Origin: Bacteroidales bacterium
GTDB lineage: Bacteria; Bacteroidota; Bacteroidia; Bacteroidales; UBA932
Assembly: GCA_017534745.1 (NCBI GenBank)
Contig: JAFXVX010000014.1
Location: 186,001-250,000, forward strand
Direction: 5' to 3'
DNA: 64,000 bases
A model generated the notes under the pieces. That model saw only the letters and a program-made list of their open reading frames with translations. It searched no databases and was not told where the DNA came from. The position numbers and the translations under genes were made by a program. Positions 33,701 through 42,498 of the stretch are shown here, piece by piece. How positions within the stretch are numbered: position 1 is the stretch's first letter; each line of letters starts with the position of its first letter.

Positions 33701-34953
33701 ATCATTACGACAAAAAGTGCTTCGAAGGCATCTACTCCGTCGGTGACGACGAGGTCTGGTCCGTCAAGAAACTCCTTAAGAAGAAGCTCATAGGCTTCAT
33801 CAAGGAGCGTCTGCAGGACACCTCCGCGTCCAACCACTATTCCCCTTCGGAGATAGTCAAAATAGTCGAGAACCTCCGCGACGACGTGCTCACCATCGGT
33901 TTCGCCCGCCGTTTCGCTACCTACAAGAGGGCTACGCTCCTCTTCTCCGATCTCGACAGGCTCGACGCTATAGTCAATGACCCGCAGCACCCGGTGCAGT
34001 TCTTCTTCGCCGGCAAGGCCCACCCGGCCGACAAGGCGGGCCAGGACCTCATCAAGCAGATCGTCGATATCTCCAAGCAGGACCGTTTCATCGGCAAGAT
34101 CGTATTTATCCCCGGCTACGACATCACCCTCGCCAAGAGGATGGTCCAGGGCGTCGATGTGTGGATGAACAACCCGACCCGCCCGCAGGAGGCCTCCGGT
34201 ACTTCCGGCGAGAAGGCGGCCATGAACGGCACTATGCACTTCTCCGTCCTCGACGGTTGGTGGGTTGAGGGCTACAAGGAGGGCGCAGGCTGGTGCCTCC
34301 CCGAGGAGCAGGTCTATGACGACAACTCCTATCAGAACCAGCTTGACGCGGCTACAATCTACACTCTCCTCGAGAACGACATCGTCCCCGCCTACTACAA
34401 CATCGACCGCAACACCGGCCGCAGCGCAGAGTGGATCGGCTACATCAAGAACACCATCGCCCAGGTCGCCTGTAACTTCACGACCAACAGGATGCTCACC
34501 GACTACATGAACCAGTACTACATCCCGCAGGCGGAAAGGGCTGATTCAGTGGTGGCGAACAACTATGCACTTGCGCGCAGGATCGCTTCCTGGAAGAAGC
34601 ACCTCCGCCGCGAGTGGGAGAATGTCAACGTCATCTCGGAGACCCAGACGGCCGCTTCCTACGACCTTTCCACCGGAAACGAATTCCAGGCCGAGGTCGT
34701 CCTCAACATAGGCGACCTGAGGCCCGAGGACATCGGCGTCGAGACAATCTTCGCCAGCACGGACCGCCACGGCGCCCTCCACATCGCGGACGTCCGTGAA
34801 TACACTCCGGTCGAGTTTGCCGACGGTGTCTGCAAGTACAAGGTGTCCATCCTTCCTGAGCGCACGGGATCCTACCAGGTGGCGACAAGGGTCTTTGCCA
34901 AGAACTCCCTTCTCCCTCACAGGCAGGACTTTGAACTCGTCAGATGGCTGTAG
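30718..34953 (+). CDS. Glycogen synthase (GT3-type) fused to alpha-glucan phosphorylase (GT35)
   Basis: 1411 residues. Residues 1 to about 550 are a glycogen-synthase-like GT3 domain (FEVSWEVCNKVGGIYTVI, QFHEWQTGAGLLY, TTHATVVGRCLAG, FPSYYEPWGYTPLEA). A linker around 550-575 contains an internal Met 558. About 575-1340 is a short-form GT35 phosphorylase (NLWWCWNESAKDLF, YFCMEYGLDTSLKIYSGGLG, CNEGHAAF, FARRFATYKR), with the pyridoxal-phosphate lysine at K1166 in ASGTSGEKAAMNG. A C-terminal beta extension finishes the protein. One polypeptide thus carries both a chain-building and a phosphorolytic activity. The last gene of the glycogen run, it overlaps ribF by 10 bp. Confidence 0.92.
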   Translation: MTEHLEKPDYLFEVSWEVCNKVGGIYTVIATKSLHLKSSLGRHHILVGPDVWMHSASNPDFLEDPNMYRSWKMEAAKAGLRVRIGRWNVPGKPTAILVDFKQFLTSQDEILTRFWKLYGVDSISGNWDYKEAALFGYAAGKVIESFHKHNIEPTEKVVAQFHEWQTGAGLLYIKATGVPVATVFTTHATVVGRCLAGNNVPLYRGMETYDGDEMASRFGVVARHSLEKKSAQNADVFTTVSDITAKECARFLGRSVDIVTPNGFENSFTPSSDEDYEAKHSLSRKRLVAVASAMCCGEVASDSIFIGIGGRYEYHNKGIDVFLDALARLRDSGYEGRSIHAFIMIPSGHNGPDRDLVARLAGGGEGTSRTQVSHYLQNPDYDAVTGRLRALGLDNGAGSKINVYFIPSYLNGDDGIFNMPYYDILCGLDLALFPSYYEPWGYTPLEALAFRIPTLTTTLAGFGLWVRDRYKGDHPGITVLERDEDNYDEVVSGVSDRIREIASLDSDKRKVYRANALDVASIALWDNQIIYYKRAYSLALSKIALLLKSYTKENNATMQYNKPDVNTPAWKSVIVTRHLPEKLARLEKLSRNLWWCWNESAKDLFRYVDPKVWHASCHNPLAVLDTVSLKRFNALSEDEVFLGKMKAVLDEFDAYMAAKAERTDPSVAYFCMEYGLDTSLKIYSGGLGILAGDYLKETSDMNVNLVAVGFLYRYGYFTQVLSGQGYQVSKYDAQDFTKIPATPVIDEEGNWKTVAVPFPGRNLTARIWKVEVGRTDLYLLDTDYEANTPEDREVTWHLYGGNWENRLKQELLLGIGGIRALRALGLNPTVYHCNEGHAAFIGIERLREYIEHDNLDFPEALEVVRASSLFTTHTPVPAGHDAFDESLLRKYIGHYPQRLKIDWETMMSLGKDNPQDIGEKFSMSNLAANISQNVNGVSMLHGKVSRDIFAHMYPGYLPEELYVSYVTNGVHYPTWTAPEWKPVHERVFGPEFKTHHYDKKCFEGIYSVGDDEVWSVKKLLKKKLIGFIKERLQDTSASNHYSPSEIVKIVENLRDDVLTIGFARRFATYKRATLLFSDLDRLDAIVNDPQHPVQFFFAGKAHPADKAGQDLIKQIVDISKQDRFIGKIVFIPGYDITLAKRMVQGVDVWMNNPTRPQEASGTSGEKAAMNGTMHFSVLDGWWVEGYKEGAGWCLPEEQVYDDNSYQNQLDAATIYTLLENDIVPAYYNIDRNTGRSAEWIGYIKNTIAQVACNFTTNRMLTDYMNQYYIPQAERADSVVANNYALARRIASWKKHLRREWENVNVISETQTAASYDLSTGNEFQAEVVLNIGDLRPEDIGVETIFASTDRHGALHIADVREYTPVEFADGVCKYKVSILPERTGSYQVATRVFAKNSLLPHRQDFELVRWL

Positions 34954-35825
34954 TCACCACAGGATTCTTCGACGGCGTCCACCTCGGACACCGGAAGGTT
35001 ATCGAAAAACTGGTCTCCTCCGCCCGTGAAAGGGGCGAGGAGGCCGTTCTCGTCACTTTCCGGCCTCACCCGAGGACGGTATTCCAGCAGGATGCCCGTG
35101 CGCTGAGGCTGCTCACTTCCCAGGACGAGAAGGAGCGGCTCCTACGCGGTCTCGGCGTCGATAGGATCGAGCTGGTGCGTTTCACAAAAGAGTTCGGCGC
35201 CCTCACTGCGGAGGACTACCTTAGCGACTACGTGAGGGACCGCTTCAAGGCCAGCGCAGTTGTCGTCGGCTACGACAACCGCTTTGGCTCAGACGGCGTC
35301 TCCGGCGAGGCGCTTTTCGCCCTCGCCGGCCGCCTCGGCCTCGAGGTGATCCCCGTCAGGAGCGAGTCCGACCCTTCGGGGCAGGCCGTCTCATCGACGA
35401 GGATACGCACCGCCATCTCCGATGGCCGTGTGGACGAGGCCGCTCTGATGCTCGGCCGTCTATATTCCCTCCACGGAGTGGTGGTCGAAGGCAACCGTCT
35501 CGGCCGCACCATCGGTTTCCCGACAGCGAATATGCAGCTCTACGAACCCCTGAAACTGATTCCCGGCAGGGGAGTCTATGAGACACGGGTGGAGACGCTC
35601 GGCCGTCAGTTCACCGGAATGACCAATATCGGCGTCCGCCCGACCCTCGGGAAGGGCAACGCCCTCACCGTCGAGACCAACATCTTCGACTTCGACGAGG
35701 AAATCTATGGCCGTGACATCACGGTGAGTTTCGTCAGAAAAATCCGTGATGAAATTCCTTTCCCCTCGCTGGAAGCTCTTTCGGCCCGGCTCGCTCTCGA
35801 CCGCGCTTCAATTATTCTAAAATAA
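34944..35825 (+). CDS. ribF: Bifunctional riboflavin kinase/FAD synthetase
   Basis: 293 residues. Makes FMN and FAD from riboflavin. The N-terminal nucleotidyltransferase has GFFDGVHLGH and the late SSTRIR motif; the C-terminal kinase domain has GRTIGFPTAN and the acidic VETNIFDFD. Overlaps the 3' end of the glycogen fusion gene by 10 bp. Confidence 0.95.
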   Translation: MAVVTTGFFDGVHLGHRKVIEKLVSSARERGEEAVLVTFRPHPRTVFQQDARALRLLTSQDEKERLLRGLGVDRIELVRFTKEFGALTAEDYLSDYVRDRFKASAVVVGYDNRFGSDGVSGEALFALAGRLGLEVIPVRSESDPSGQAVSSTRIRTAISDGRVDEAALMLGRLYSLHGVVVEGNRLGRTIGFPTANMQLYEPLKLIPGRGVYETRVETLGRQFTGMTNIGVRPTLGKGNALTVETNIFDFDEEIYGRDITVSFVRKIRDEIPFPSLEALSARLALDRASIILK

Positions 35826-35829
35826 TTGT

Positions 35830-35837
35830 TATATTTG
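35830..35837 (+). promoter_or_regulatory. -7 element TATATTTG upstream of upp
   Basis: Exact TAnnTTTG 22 bases before the upp ATG; the -33 region is unclear. Confidence 0.5.
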
Positions 35838-35852
35838 CGTTTGTCCAAACGC
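35837..35852. promoter_or_regulatory. Palindrome GCGTTTG-TC-CAAACGC at the upp transcription start
   Basis: Perfect 7-bp inverted repeat with a 2-bp centre, beginning at the last base of the -7 element. Its placement fits an operator or a 5'-leader hairpin controlling uracil salvage. This is inference from position. Confidence 0.45.
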
Positions 35853-35859
35853 GAATAAA

Positions 35860-36513
35860 ATGAAAATTGTCAATCTCGGGGAAAAGAACACGGTCCTCAA
35901 CAATTTTGTCGCCGAAATGCGCGACATCAAGATCCAGAAAGACAGCCTCCGTTTCCGCACAAACCTTGAGCGGGTCGGTTCCATCTTTGCGTACGAGATT
36001 TCCAGGACACTGGCCTACAGCACCAAGCAGGTGACGACCCCGCTCGGCATCGCCGACGTCCGGACGATCGACACCCCGGTTGTCATATCGACAATCCTCC
36101 GTGCCGGCCTTCCGCTCCACAAGGGCATCCATGATTTCTTCGATCACGCCGAGACCGCTTTCGTCGCCGCCTTCCGCAAATACGGAAAGGGCGACCACTT
36201 CGAGATCAACATCGAGTACTGCACCTGCCCCTCGACAGAGGGCAAGTGCCTCATCCTCGCCGACCCCATGCTGGCGACAGGATCGTCCATCCTTCTTGCC
36301 TACGGTAAGCTCGTTGAGCAGGGGGGCGAGCCCGCCTGCACGCATTTTGTATGTCCCATCGCCAGCCGTTATGCTGTCGAGGACCTTTCGAAGACTCTTC
36401 CCGACAACGTGACCCTCTGGGTCGCTGCCATCGACGAGGAGCTTACGAGCCACAGCTACATAGTCCCCGGCCTCGGAGATGCCGGAGACCTTGCGTTCGG
36501 CGCCAAACTGTAA
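35860..36513 (+). CDS. upp: Uracil phosphoribosyltransferase
   Basis: 217 residues. Converts uracil and PRPP to UMP. The PRPP loop CLILADPMLATGSSILLA is present, as is the C-terminal uracil-binding segment IVPGLGDAGDLAFG. N-terminal AYEISRTLAYSTKQV fits the family. It uses the product of prs, 15 kb upstream. Confidence 0.96.
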   Translation: MKIVNLGEKNTVLNNFVAEMRDIKIQKDSLRFRTNLERVGSIFAYEISRTLAYSTKQVTTPLGIADVRTIDTPVVISTILRAGLPLHKGIHDFFDHAETAFVAAFRKYGKGDHFEINIEYCTCPSTEGKCLILADPMLATGSSILLAYGKLVEQGGEPACTHFVCPIASRYAVEDLSKTLPDNVTLWVAAIDEELTSHSYIVPGLGDAGDLAFGAKL

Positions 36514-36519
36514 TGAACG

Positions 36520-36987
36520 ATGAAGTGGCTTCGCAGAATATTGCTCGTTGTCGCCGTGAGTTTTCTCGCGGCGGGGTGCAATGATATCAAGAATGTCAAC
36601 AACATCAGCCTTGCTTCCTGCGGAGTCAAATACATCACCCCGACCGGTCTCCGTTCCCTCAGCGGCGTCCTCCTCCTGGAGATCGACAACCCTTCGATGC
36701 ACTTTACGGTCTCCGACGTTGAGGGCTGCGTCAAGTTCTCCGAGAGGAAGATGATACTCTTTACGGCGGGCGAGGTCCCCGTTCAGCGCCATTCCTGCCA
36801 GGTTTACGAGCTTCCCTGTTCGGCCGAGCTGGCAGACAAAGTATCCTACCTTGACATCATGGCGATAGCCGCAAAGTCGTCCTATGAGGGCTTGACAGCC
36901 GATGTGGACCTTCGCGTGACCCTTAAGAGCGGCGTCGGAAAGACCCTGCATTTCAAAGACATCGATTTGAGCCAGATATCACAATGA
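36520..36987 (+). CDS. Small lipoprotein, possibly LEA14-like
   Basis: 155 residues. Lipoprotein signal MKWLRRILLVVAVSFLAAGC with Cys 20. The remainder is predicted beta-rich; GVLLLEIDNPSMHFTV resembles the first strands of LEA14/WHy-type domains (weak). No catalytic residues are visible. It is 6 bp after upp and overlaps the SPOR gene by 4 bp, so it is co-translated with an envelope protein. Confidence 0.75.
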   Translation: MKWLRRILLVVAVSFLAAGCNDIKNVNNISLASCGVKYITPTGLRSLSGVLLLEIDNPSMHFTVSDVEGCVKFSERKMILFTAGEVPVQRHSCQVYELPCSAELADKVSYLDIMAIAAKSSYEGLTADVDLRVTLKSGVGKTLHFKDIDLSQISQ

Positions 36988-37466
36988 GAAGATTACTGAC
37001 ATTCATAATCCTTGCACTCATCCCTGCGGCCCTTCTGGCCCAGGAATACGTGACCCCGGACAGCCTTGAGGTCGCTTCCACGACCGTGGATACGACCCTT
37101 GTCGGCAAGGATGTCCTGGGCGTCATCAAAGCGAGCGGCACTTCCAGAATCAACCAGAGCGCGACCCTCAAGTCCGCCCTTTCCCGTTATATTTCGGCAA
37201 ACGCATCCGCCGCCAGGCCGGGCTACCGCATCCGCGTCTTTTATGACAGCCAGCAGAGCTCCAGGGGCGTTTCCGACGCCATAGCAAAGTCCATCTCCGA
37301 AGCCTATCCGGACATCCGGGTCTACCGCACCTTTGAAAATCCCAATTTCAAGGTCACGGTAGGTGATTTCAGGACTAAGGACGAAGCCATCAAGGTCTTC
37401 ACGGAGCTCAAGGCGACATATCCCGGCGCTTTCCTCATAAGGGACAATATCAATTTTCCCAACTAG
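36984..37466 (+). CDS. SPOR-domain exported protein
   Basis: 160 residues. Signal peptide MRRLLTFIILALIPAALLAQ. Residues about 75-155 fit a SPOR fold (YRIRVFYDSQQSSRGVSDAI, FKVTVGDFRTKDEAIKVF), which binds glycan strands stripped of stem peptides at the septum. Linked to the preceding lipoprotein gene by an ATGA overlap and followed 3 bp later by rpoN. Confidence 0.88.
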   Translation: MRRLLTFIILALIPAALLAQEYVTPDSLEVASTTVDTTLVGKDVLGVIKASGTSRINQSATLKSALSRYISANASAARPGYRIRVFYDSQQSSRGVSDAIAKSISEAYPDIRVYRTFENPNFKVTVGDFRTKDEAIKVFTELKATYPGAFLIRDNINFPN

Positions 37467-37469
37467 ACG

Positions 37470-38924
37470 ATGCTCAAACAGGGGTTAGAACAGAAGCAGA
37501 CTCAAAGGCTTTCGCCTCTCCAGATCCAGACCATCAAGCTCATCGAGCTTCCGGTCCAGGAGCTTGAGCAGCGCGTGAGGGAGGAGCTCAACAATAACCC
37601 CGTCATAGACGACTCTCCCCAGGGCGGGGATGACGACTCTCCTAAGGATGTTTCCATCTCTGAGCTTGAGGAGAAGGAGACGGGCGGAGGAAGCGCCGAG
37701 GACGCCTATTCCTCTTACACTGACGACGATCCGACTCCTTACTATAACCGCAGTATCCGTAACTGGGGCAAGGACGAGCGTCCCGAGTACAACACCTTCT
37801 CTGTCCACCAGAGCTTTACCCAGAGCCTCGAGGAGCAGCTCGGTTTCCGTCATCTGACGGACCACGAGAGGACCGTGGCGTCCTTCATCATCGGTAGTCT
37901 CGATGACGACGGTTACCTCCGCCGCGACATTGAGTCACTTGTGGACGATATGGCGTTCCGCGTCGGAGTGACGACGACTCCGGAGGAAGTTGAGCGCATG
38001 CTCTCAGTGGTGCAGGAGTTCGAGCCGTCAGGGGTAGGGGCGAGGGATCTCAGGGAGTGCCTTCTCATCCAGTTGGAGGACAAGAAAAGGACGCCGTCCA
38101 TCGACAACGCTATCAAGATCCTCCGGGAGTCGTTCGACGACTTCTCGGGGCGTCATTTCCGCCGCCTGATGGCGAAATATCACCTTTCAGAGGAGGAAAT
38201 GAAGGACGTCATTGCAGAAGTCAAGCGCCTTAATCCCCACCCGGGAGGTGAGGTTGAAGACTCGTATGAGGACAGGGCCCAGCAGATCATCCCTGATTTC
38301 AACCTGGACTACAGGGACGGGGAGTTTATCCTCACGATGCCCCGTTTCTCCATCCCGGAGCTTCGAATAAGCCACAAATATTCCGAAATCCTTGAGACTT
38401 CCCGCTATTCCGACAAGCCGGAGCAGAAGGAAGCCGCGACATTCGTCAAGCAGAAGATTGATTCCGCCAAGTGGTTCATCGAAGCCCTACGCCAGCGTCA
38501 GAACACCCTTGAGAGCACGATGAAGGCCATCATCGAGTACCAGAAGGCCTATTTCGCCGATGGCGACGAGGCCTCCCTCCGTCCGATGGTGCTCAAGGAC
38601 ATCGCCGAGATGACGGGTTTTGACATCTCGACTATCTCCCGAGTCGTCAATTCCAAGTACGTGGAGACCCATTTCGGCATATTTCCCCTCAAATATTTCT
38701 TCTCCGAGGGCCTCGAGAACAGCGAAGGCGAGGAGATCTCCACAAGGGAGATCAAGAAGGAGCTGCGCGCCCTCGTCGATGCCGAGGACAAGCAGAATCC
38801 ACTGACTGACGACGAGCTCGTGGATGCCCTCTCCGAGAAAGGCTACAAGGTCGCGCGGCGCACGGTCGCGAAGTACCGTGCCCAGCTTGACATCCCCAAG
38901 GCACGTCTCCGCCATTCGCTATGA
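37470..38924 (+). CDS. rpoN: RNA polymerase sigma-54 factor
   Basis: 484 residues. The N-terminal activator region is Gln/Leu-rich (QKQTQRLSPLQIQTIKLIEL). An acidic linker follows (about 48-85), then the core-binding region. The helix-turn-helix segment contains DIAEMTGFDISTISRVVNSKYV, and the RpoN box ends with ARRTVAKYR near the C-terminus. It reads -24/-12 promoters with AAA+ activators, none of which is encoded nearby. Overlaps miaB by 4 bp. Confidence 0.96.
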   Translation: MLKQGLEQKQTQRLSPLQIQTIKLIELPVQELEQRVREELNNNPVIDDSPQGGDDDSPKDVSISELEEKETGGGSAEDAYSSYTDDDPTPYYNRSIRNWGKDERPEYNTFSVHQSFTQSLEEQLGFRHLTDHERTVASFIIGSLDDDGYLRRDIESLVDDMAFRVGVTTTPEEVERMLSVVQEFEPSGVGARDLRECLLIQLEDKKRTPSIDNAIKILRESFDDFSGRHFRRLMAKYHLSEEEMKDVIAEVKRLNPHPGGEVEDSYEDRAQQIIPDFNLDYRDGEFILTMPRFSIPELRISHKYSEILETSRYSDKPEQKEAATFVKQKIDSAKWFIEALRQRQNTLESTMKAIIEYQKAYFADGDEASLRPMVLKDIAEMTGFDISTISRVVNSKYVETHFGIFPLKYFFSEGLENSEGEEISTREIKKELRALVDAEDKQNPLTDDELVDALSEKGYKVARRTVAKYRAQLDIPKARLRHSL

Positions 38925-40228
38925 AAAACGTTTACATAGAGACCTACGGCTGCCAGATGAACGTGGCGGACACGGAGGTCATATTCTCCATCCTCCGCAA
39001 GGCTGGATTCGAGCGGTGCCTTTCCATGGAGGAAGCCGATATCATTATGGCCAACACCTGCTCCATCCGCGACAATGCGGAGCAGAGGATATGGGGCAGG
39101 ATCAGGGAGTTTTCCGTCCAGAAGAAGCGTCGTGAGGGAGTCCTCGTCGGGATAGTCGGCTGTATGGCTGAAAGGCTTAAGGACGCCCTGCTGGAGTCCG
39201 GCGAGGTCGATTTCGTCGCCGGCCCGGACACCTACAGGCGTCTTCCGGAGCTTATCGCCGCAGTCCGTCCGGACTCCCCGCAGATGGATGTCCTTCTCTC
39301 CCGCGATGAGACCTATGACGACATAACCCCGGTGCGGACCGACACCAACGGTGTCTCCGCATTCATCTCCATAATGAGGGGTTGTAATAATGTCTGTTCC
39401 TACTGCGTCGTGCCTTACACCCGCGGCGTCGAGCGCTCGCGCGATTCCCGGACGATAGTCAGGGAAGCCTGTGACGTGTTTTCCCGTGGCTATAAGGAAG
39501 TTACCCTCCTCGGACAGAATGTTGATTCCTACCACTACGGCGACGTTTCCTTCGCGGATCTTCTCGCGATGGTCGCCGATGTGAGCCCGCAGCTGAGGGT
39601 GCGGTTCGCGACCTCCCATCCGAAGGACATCAGCGATGAGCTCATCGCAGTGATGGCTTCGAGGGAGAATATCTGCCGCCACATCCACCTTCCGGTCCAG
39701 TCCGGCAGCAACCGTCTTCTCGAGAAGATGCGCCGCCGCTACACGAGGGAGTGGTATCTGGAAAGGGTTGCCGCCATAAGGAGCGCCATGCCCGACTGCG
39801 GCATCACTACGGACGTCATCGCCGGCTTCTGCTCCGAGACTGAGGAGGATCATGCTGACACCCTCTCACTTATGGACGAGGTCGGTTTCGACTGGGCGTT
39901 CATGTTCGCCTACAGCGAGAGGCCGGGGACCCTTGCGGCGAGAAAGTATCCCGACGACGTGCCGCCGGAGGTCAAGACTCGCCGTCTCAATGAAATTATT
40001 GAGCTTCAGGGCCGTAAGGGCCTCGAGAGCTACCGCCGCGAGATAGGCCGCACCCTCAAAGTCCTCGTCGAGGGCCCTTCAAAGCGCGATCCTTCGCAGC
40101 TTTGCGGCCGCGCCGGCTCCAACAAGATGTGCGTTTTCCCCGCCGGAGGGCACAAGGCAGGCGACTACGTCGATGTCGTAGTCCGCGACTGCACCAGCGC
40201 GACTCTTATTTGCGATCTAACTACATAA
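38921..40228 (+). CDS. miaB: tRNA-2-methylthio-N6-dimethylallyladenosine synthase
   Basis: 435 residues. Radical-SAM methylthiotransferase modifying A37 of tRNAs that read U-initial codons. The N-terminal UPF0004 domain starts [10 protein letters not shown] with Cys 11. The radical-SAM cluster is C155-x3-C159-x2-C162 in [11 protein letters not shown]-terminal TRAM domain follows (about 370-435). Start coupled to rpoN by an ATGA overlap. Confidence 0.95.
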   Translation: MKNVYIETYGCQMNVADTEVIFSILRKAGFERCLSMEEADIIMANTCSIRDNAEQRIWGRIREFSVQKKRREGVLVGIVGCMAERLKDALLESGEVDFVAGPDTYRRLPELIAAVRPDSPQMDVLLSRDETYDDITPVRTDTNGVSAFISIMRGCNNVCSYCVVPYTRGVERSRDSRTIVREACDVFSRGYKEVTLLGQNVDSYHYGDVSFADLLAMVADVSPQLRVRFATSHPKDISDELIAVMASRENICRHIHLPVQSGSNRLLEKMRRRYTREWYLERVAAIRSAMPDCGITTDVIAGFCSETEEDHADTLSLMDEVGFDWAFMFAYSERPGTLAARKYPDDVPPEVKTRRLNEIIELQGRKGLESYRREIGRTLKVLVEGPSKRDPSQLCGRAGSNKMCVFPAGGHKAGDYVDVVVRDCTSATLICDLTT

Positions 40229-40230
40229 TT

Positions 40231-41715
40231 ATGAGAAAATATATCCTCGCCCTCGACCAGGGCACAAGTTCCTCAAGGGCTATAGTTTTCGACCGCGACG
40301 GCAGGATTTGCTCAGTCGCCCAGAAGGAGTTTCCCCAGCACTTCCCGGAGCCGGGACGCGTCGAGCACAACCCGCTCGACATCTGGTCCTCGGAGGCTTC
40401 AGTGATTGCCGAAGCCATTACTTCACTTGGAATCAATGGTTTGGATATTGCCGCCATCGGTATCACCAACCAAAGGGAGACCACTATCGTCTGGGACGCC
40501 GAGACAGGGGAACCGGTCTGGAACGCCATCGTCTGGCAGGACCGCCGCACTTCCTCCTACTGCGACTCGCTCAAGGACGAGGGCCTGACGGATTTCATCC
40601 GTTCCAAGACAGGTCTTATCATCGACGCCTATTTCAGCGCCACAAAGATCCGCTGGATACTCGAAAACGTCCCCGGCGCCCGCGAGAAGGCTGAGGCAGG
40701 CAAACTCCGTTTCGGCACGGTGGACACCTGGCTCATCTGGAACCTCACAAGAGGGGAGTGCCACGTGACGGACGTGAGCAACGCCTCCAGGACGATGCTC
40801 TTCAATATCCACACTCTCTCCTGGGATCCCGAGCTCCTCGAGCTCTTCGGCATCCCGGAGAGTATGATGCCCGCCGTGAAGTCCTCCTCCGAGGTCTATG
40901 GCTACACGAAGACTACTCTCTTTGCCCACGAAGTCCCCATCGCCGGCATCGCGGGCGATCAGCAGGCGGCCCTCTTCGGCCAGATGTGTACGACCCCCGG
41001 CAGCGTGAAGAACACCTATGGGACAGGTTGCTTCCTCCTTATGAATACGGGGCAGAAACCCATCCTTTCGAAGAACAACCTTCTTACGACAGTCGCCTGG
41101 AAGATAGGGGACAGGGTGGATTATGCTCTCGAGGGCTCCATCTTCGTTGGCGGCAGTGTCGTGCAGTGGCTGCGCGACTCGCTCGGCATTATCCGTTCCT
41201 CCTCCGAGGTCGAAGCCCTCGCCTCAACCGTCGAGGATAACGGCGGCGTCTATTTCGTCCCTGCGCTGACAGGTCTGGGTGCCCCTTACTGGGACCAGTA
41301 TGCCCACGGGACTATCACCGGCCTCACCCGCGGCAGCACCGCGGCCCACATCGCCCGTGCGGCCCTGGAGGGCATAGCGTTCCAGACTTTCGACATCGTC
41401 AGCGCCATGGAGAAGGACGCCGGCGTCCGGCTCTCCGAGCTCAAGGTCGATGGCGGCGCTTCCCGCAACAACCTCCTGATGCAGTTCCAGTCCGATATTC
41501 TCGGGACTGCCGTCGTCCGTCCCGAAGTGACGGAGACGACAGCCCTCGGCGCCTGCTACCTGGCGGGCCTCGGAGTCGGTTTCTGGAGCTCGGTGGACGA
41601 GGTCCGTAGCCAGTGGAAGGCCGAGAGGGTGTTCTCCCCGTCGGCTCCCGCAGAGAAGGTCTCCGCCCTCAAGGCCGGCTGGAAGGACGCCGTCGGCAGG
41701 ACCCTCTCAAAGTGA
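40231..41715 (+). CDS. glpK: Glycerol kinase
   Basis: 494 residues from the ATG at 40231, 2 bp after miaB; the longer in-frame start at 40102 would overlap miaB by over 120 bp and was rejected. Phosphorylates glycerol to glycerol 3-phosphate. FGGY-family motifs: [23 protein letters not shown], the glycerol-contact segment [18 protein letters not shown], and [14 protein letters not shown]. No glpD or channel gene is adjacent; a channel of the right family lies at 58401. Its 3' end overlaps convergent radC by 9 bp. Confidence 0.96.
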   Translation: MRKYILALDQGTSSSRAIVFDRDGRICSVAQKEFPQHFPEPGRVEHNPLDIWSSEASVIAEAITSLGINGLDIAAIGITNQRETTIVWDAETGEPVWNAIVWQDRRTSSYCDSLKDEGLTDFIRSKTGLIIDAYFSATKIRWILENVPGAREKAEAGKLRFGTVDTWLIWNLTRGECHVTDVSNASRTMLFNIHTLSWDPELLELFGIPESMMPAVKSSSEVYGYTKTTLFAHEVPIAGIAGDQQAALFGQMCTTPGSVKNTYGTGCFLLMNTGQKPILSKNNLLTTVAWKIGDRVDYALEGSIFVGGSVVQWLRDSLGIIRSSSEVEALASTVEDNGGVYFVPALTGLGAPYWDQYAHGTITGLTRGSTAAHIARAALEGIAFQTFDIVSAMEKDAGVRLSELKVDGGASRNNLLMQFQSDILGTAVVRPEVTETTALGACYLAGLGVGFWSSVDEVRSQWKAERVFSPSAPAEKVSALKAGWKDAVGRTLSK

Positions 41716-42399
41716 GGCCCTGTATTCCCTCTCGTCTGTGAAGCTGTAGAACTTCCTCCCGGAGATAATCACATGATCCACAAGCTCTATCGAGAGCGTT
41801 GAAAGAGAATCCCTGAGCCGGGCCGTCACTTGGATGTCGGCCCGGCTCGGCTTTGTCGTCCCTCCGGGATGGTTGTGGATGAGAATCACTCCGGCGGCCT
41901 TCTTTTCCAGCACCTTGCTTGCGATGTGGCGAACATCCAGCGTCGTGGATTCGAATCCGCCGGAGGAGATTCTCTCCTCGCAGATAGGCGTGTTCGACTT
42001 CGACAGGTGGAGCAGCCAGCACTCCTCGTGGTCCAGGTGGCTCAGTCTCGGCCCGATAATCCTGTAAACATCCTTTGCGGAAGCCACAGGCGGCCGTTCG
42101 GAGATATTCTCCTCCAGGAACGCCCTCCTTCCGAGCTCCAGCGCCGCCAGCACCATCACCGCTTTGCTCCGCCCCATCCCGCGGACCTTCATAAGCTCTG
42201 CGGTCGAGCGCCCCGCCATAGTTGACAGCTTCCACTGCGAGTCCGCAAGAAGCTCCCTCGCCAGCTCAAGCGCATTCTTGTCCACCGTCCCCGTCCTCAG
42301 CAGCACCGCCAGCAGCTCCCCGTCGGAGAGCGCCTCCGCTCCCCTCAACAGCATTTTTTCCCTCGGCCTCTCTTCGGCCTTTATATCCATCAGTTTCAT
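41707..42399 (-). CDS. radC: RadC-family JAB/MPN protein
   Basis: 230 residues. An N-terminal helix-hairpin-helix segment (about 20-100, [23 protein letters not shown]) precedes a JAMM domain with H175-x-H177 and D188 ([14 protein letters not shown]). Despite the old name, a DNA-repair role is doubtful; the family is a putative metal-dependent hydrolase. It converges on glpK with a 9-bp overlap, so neither gene has room for a terminator there. Confidence 0.93.
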   Translation of the reverse strand: MKLMDIKAEERPREKMLLRGAEALSDGELLAVLLRTGTVDKNALELARELLADSQWKLSTMAGRSTAELMKVRGMGRSKAVMVLAALELGRRAFLEENISERPPVASAKDVYRIIGPRLSHLDHEECWLLHLSKSNTPICEERISSGGFESTTLDVRHIASKVLEKKAAGVILIHNHPGGTTKPSRADIQVTARLRDSLSTLSIELVDHVIISGRKFYSFTDEREYRASL

Positions 42400-42473
42400 G
42401 CCCGCAATATAGTTTTCTTCCCCTTACGCCACATTAAAAAACAAAAAAATCTTCCGGAAATTTTTGTTTTTTA

Positions 42474-42481
42474 TAAATTTG
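42474..42481 (+). promoter_or_regulatory. -7 element TAAATTTG upstream of the carboxylase-like gene
   Basis: Exact TAnnTTTG 17 bases before the ATG at 42499 in the AT-rich 99-bp spacer between divergent radC and this gene. No clear -33 TTG at 19-20 bp. Confidence 0.5.
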
Positions 42482-42498
42482 TAGAAAAGTTTCAGAAA

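Noticed and set aside
40102..40230. N-terminal extension of glycerol kinase
   Set aside because: It would overlap miaB heavily and reads as Arg-rich shadow sequence; the ATG at 40231 gives the standard GlpK start.
41707..41715. glpK/radC overlap as a sequencing error
   Set aside because: Both proteins end with normal family C-termini; a 9-bp tail-to-tail overlap is plausible in a compact genome.
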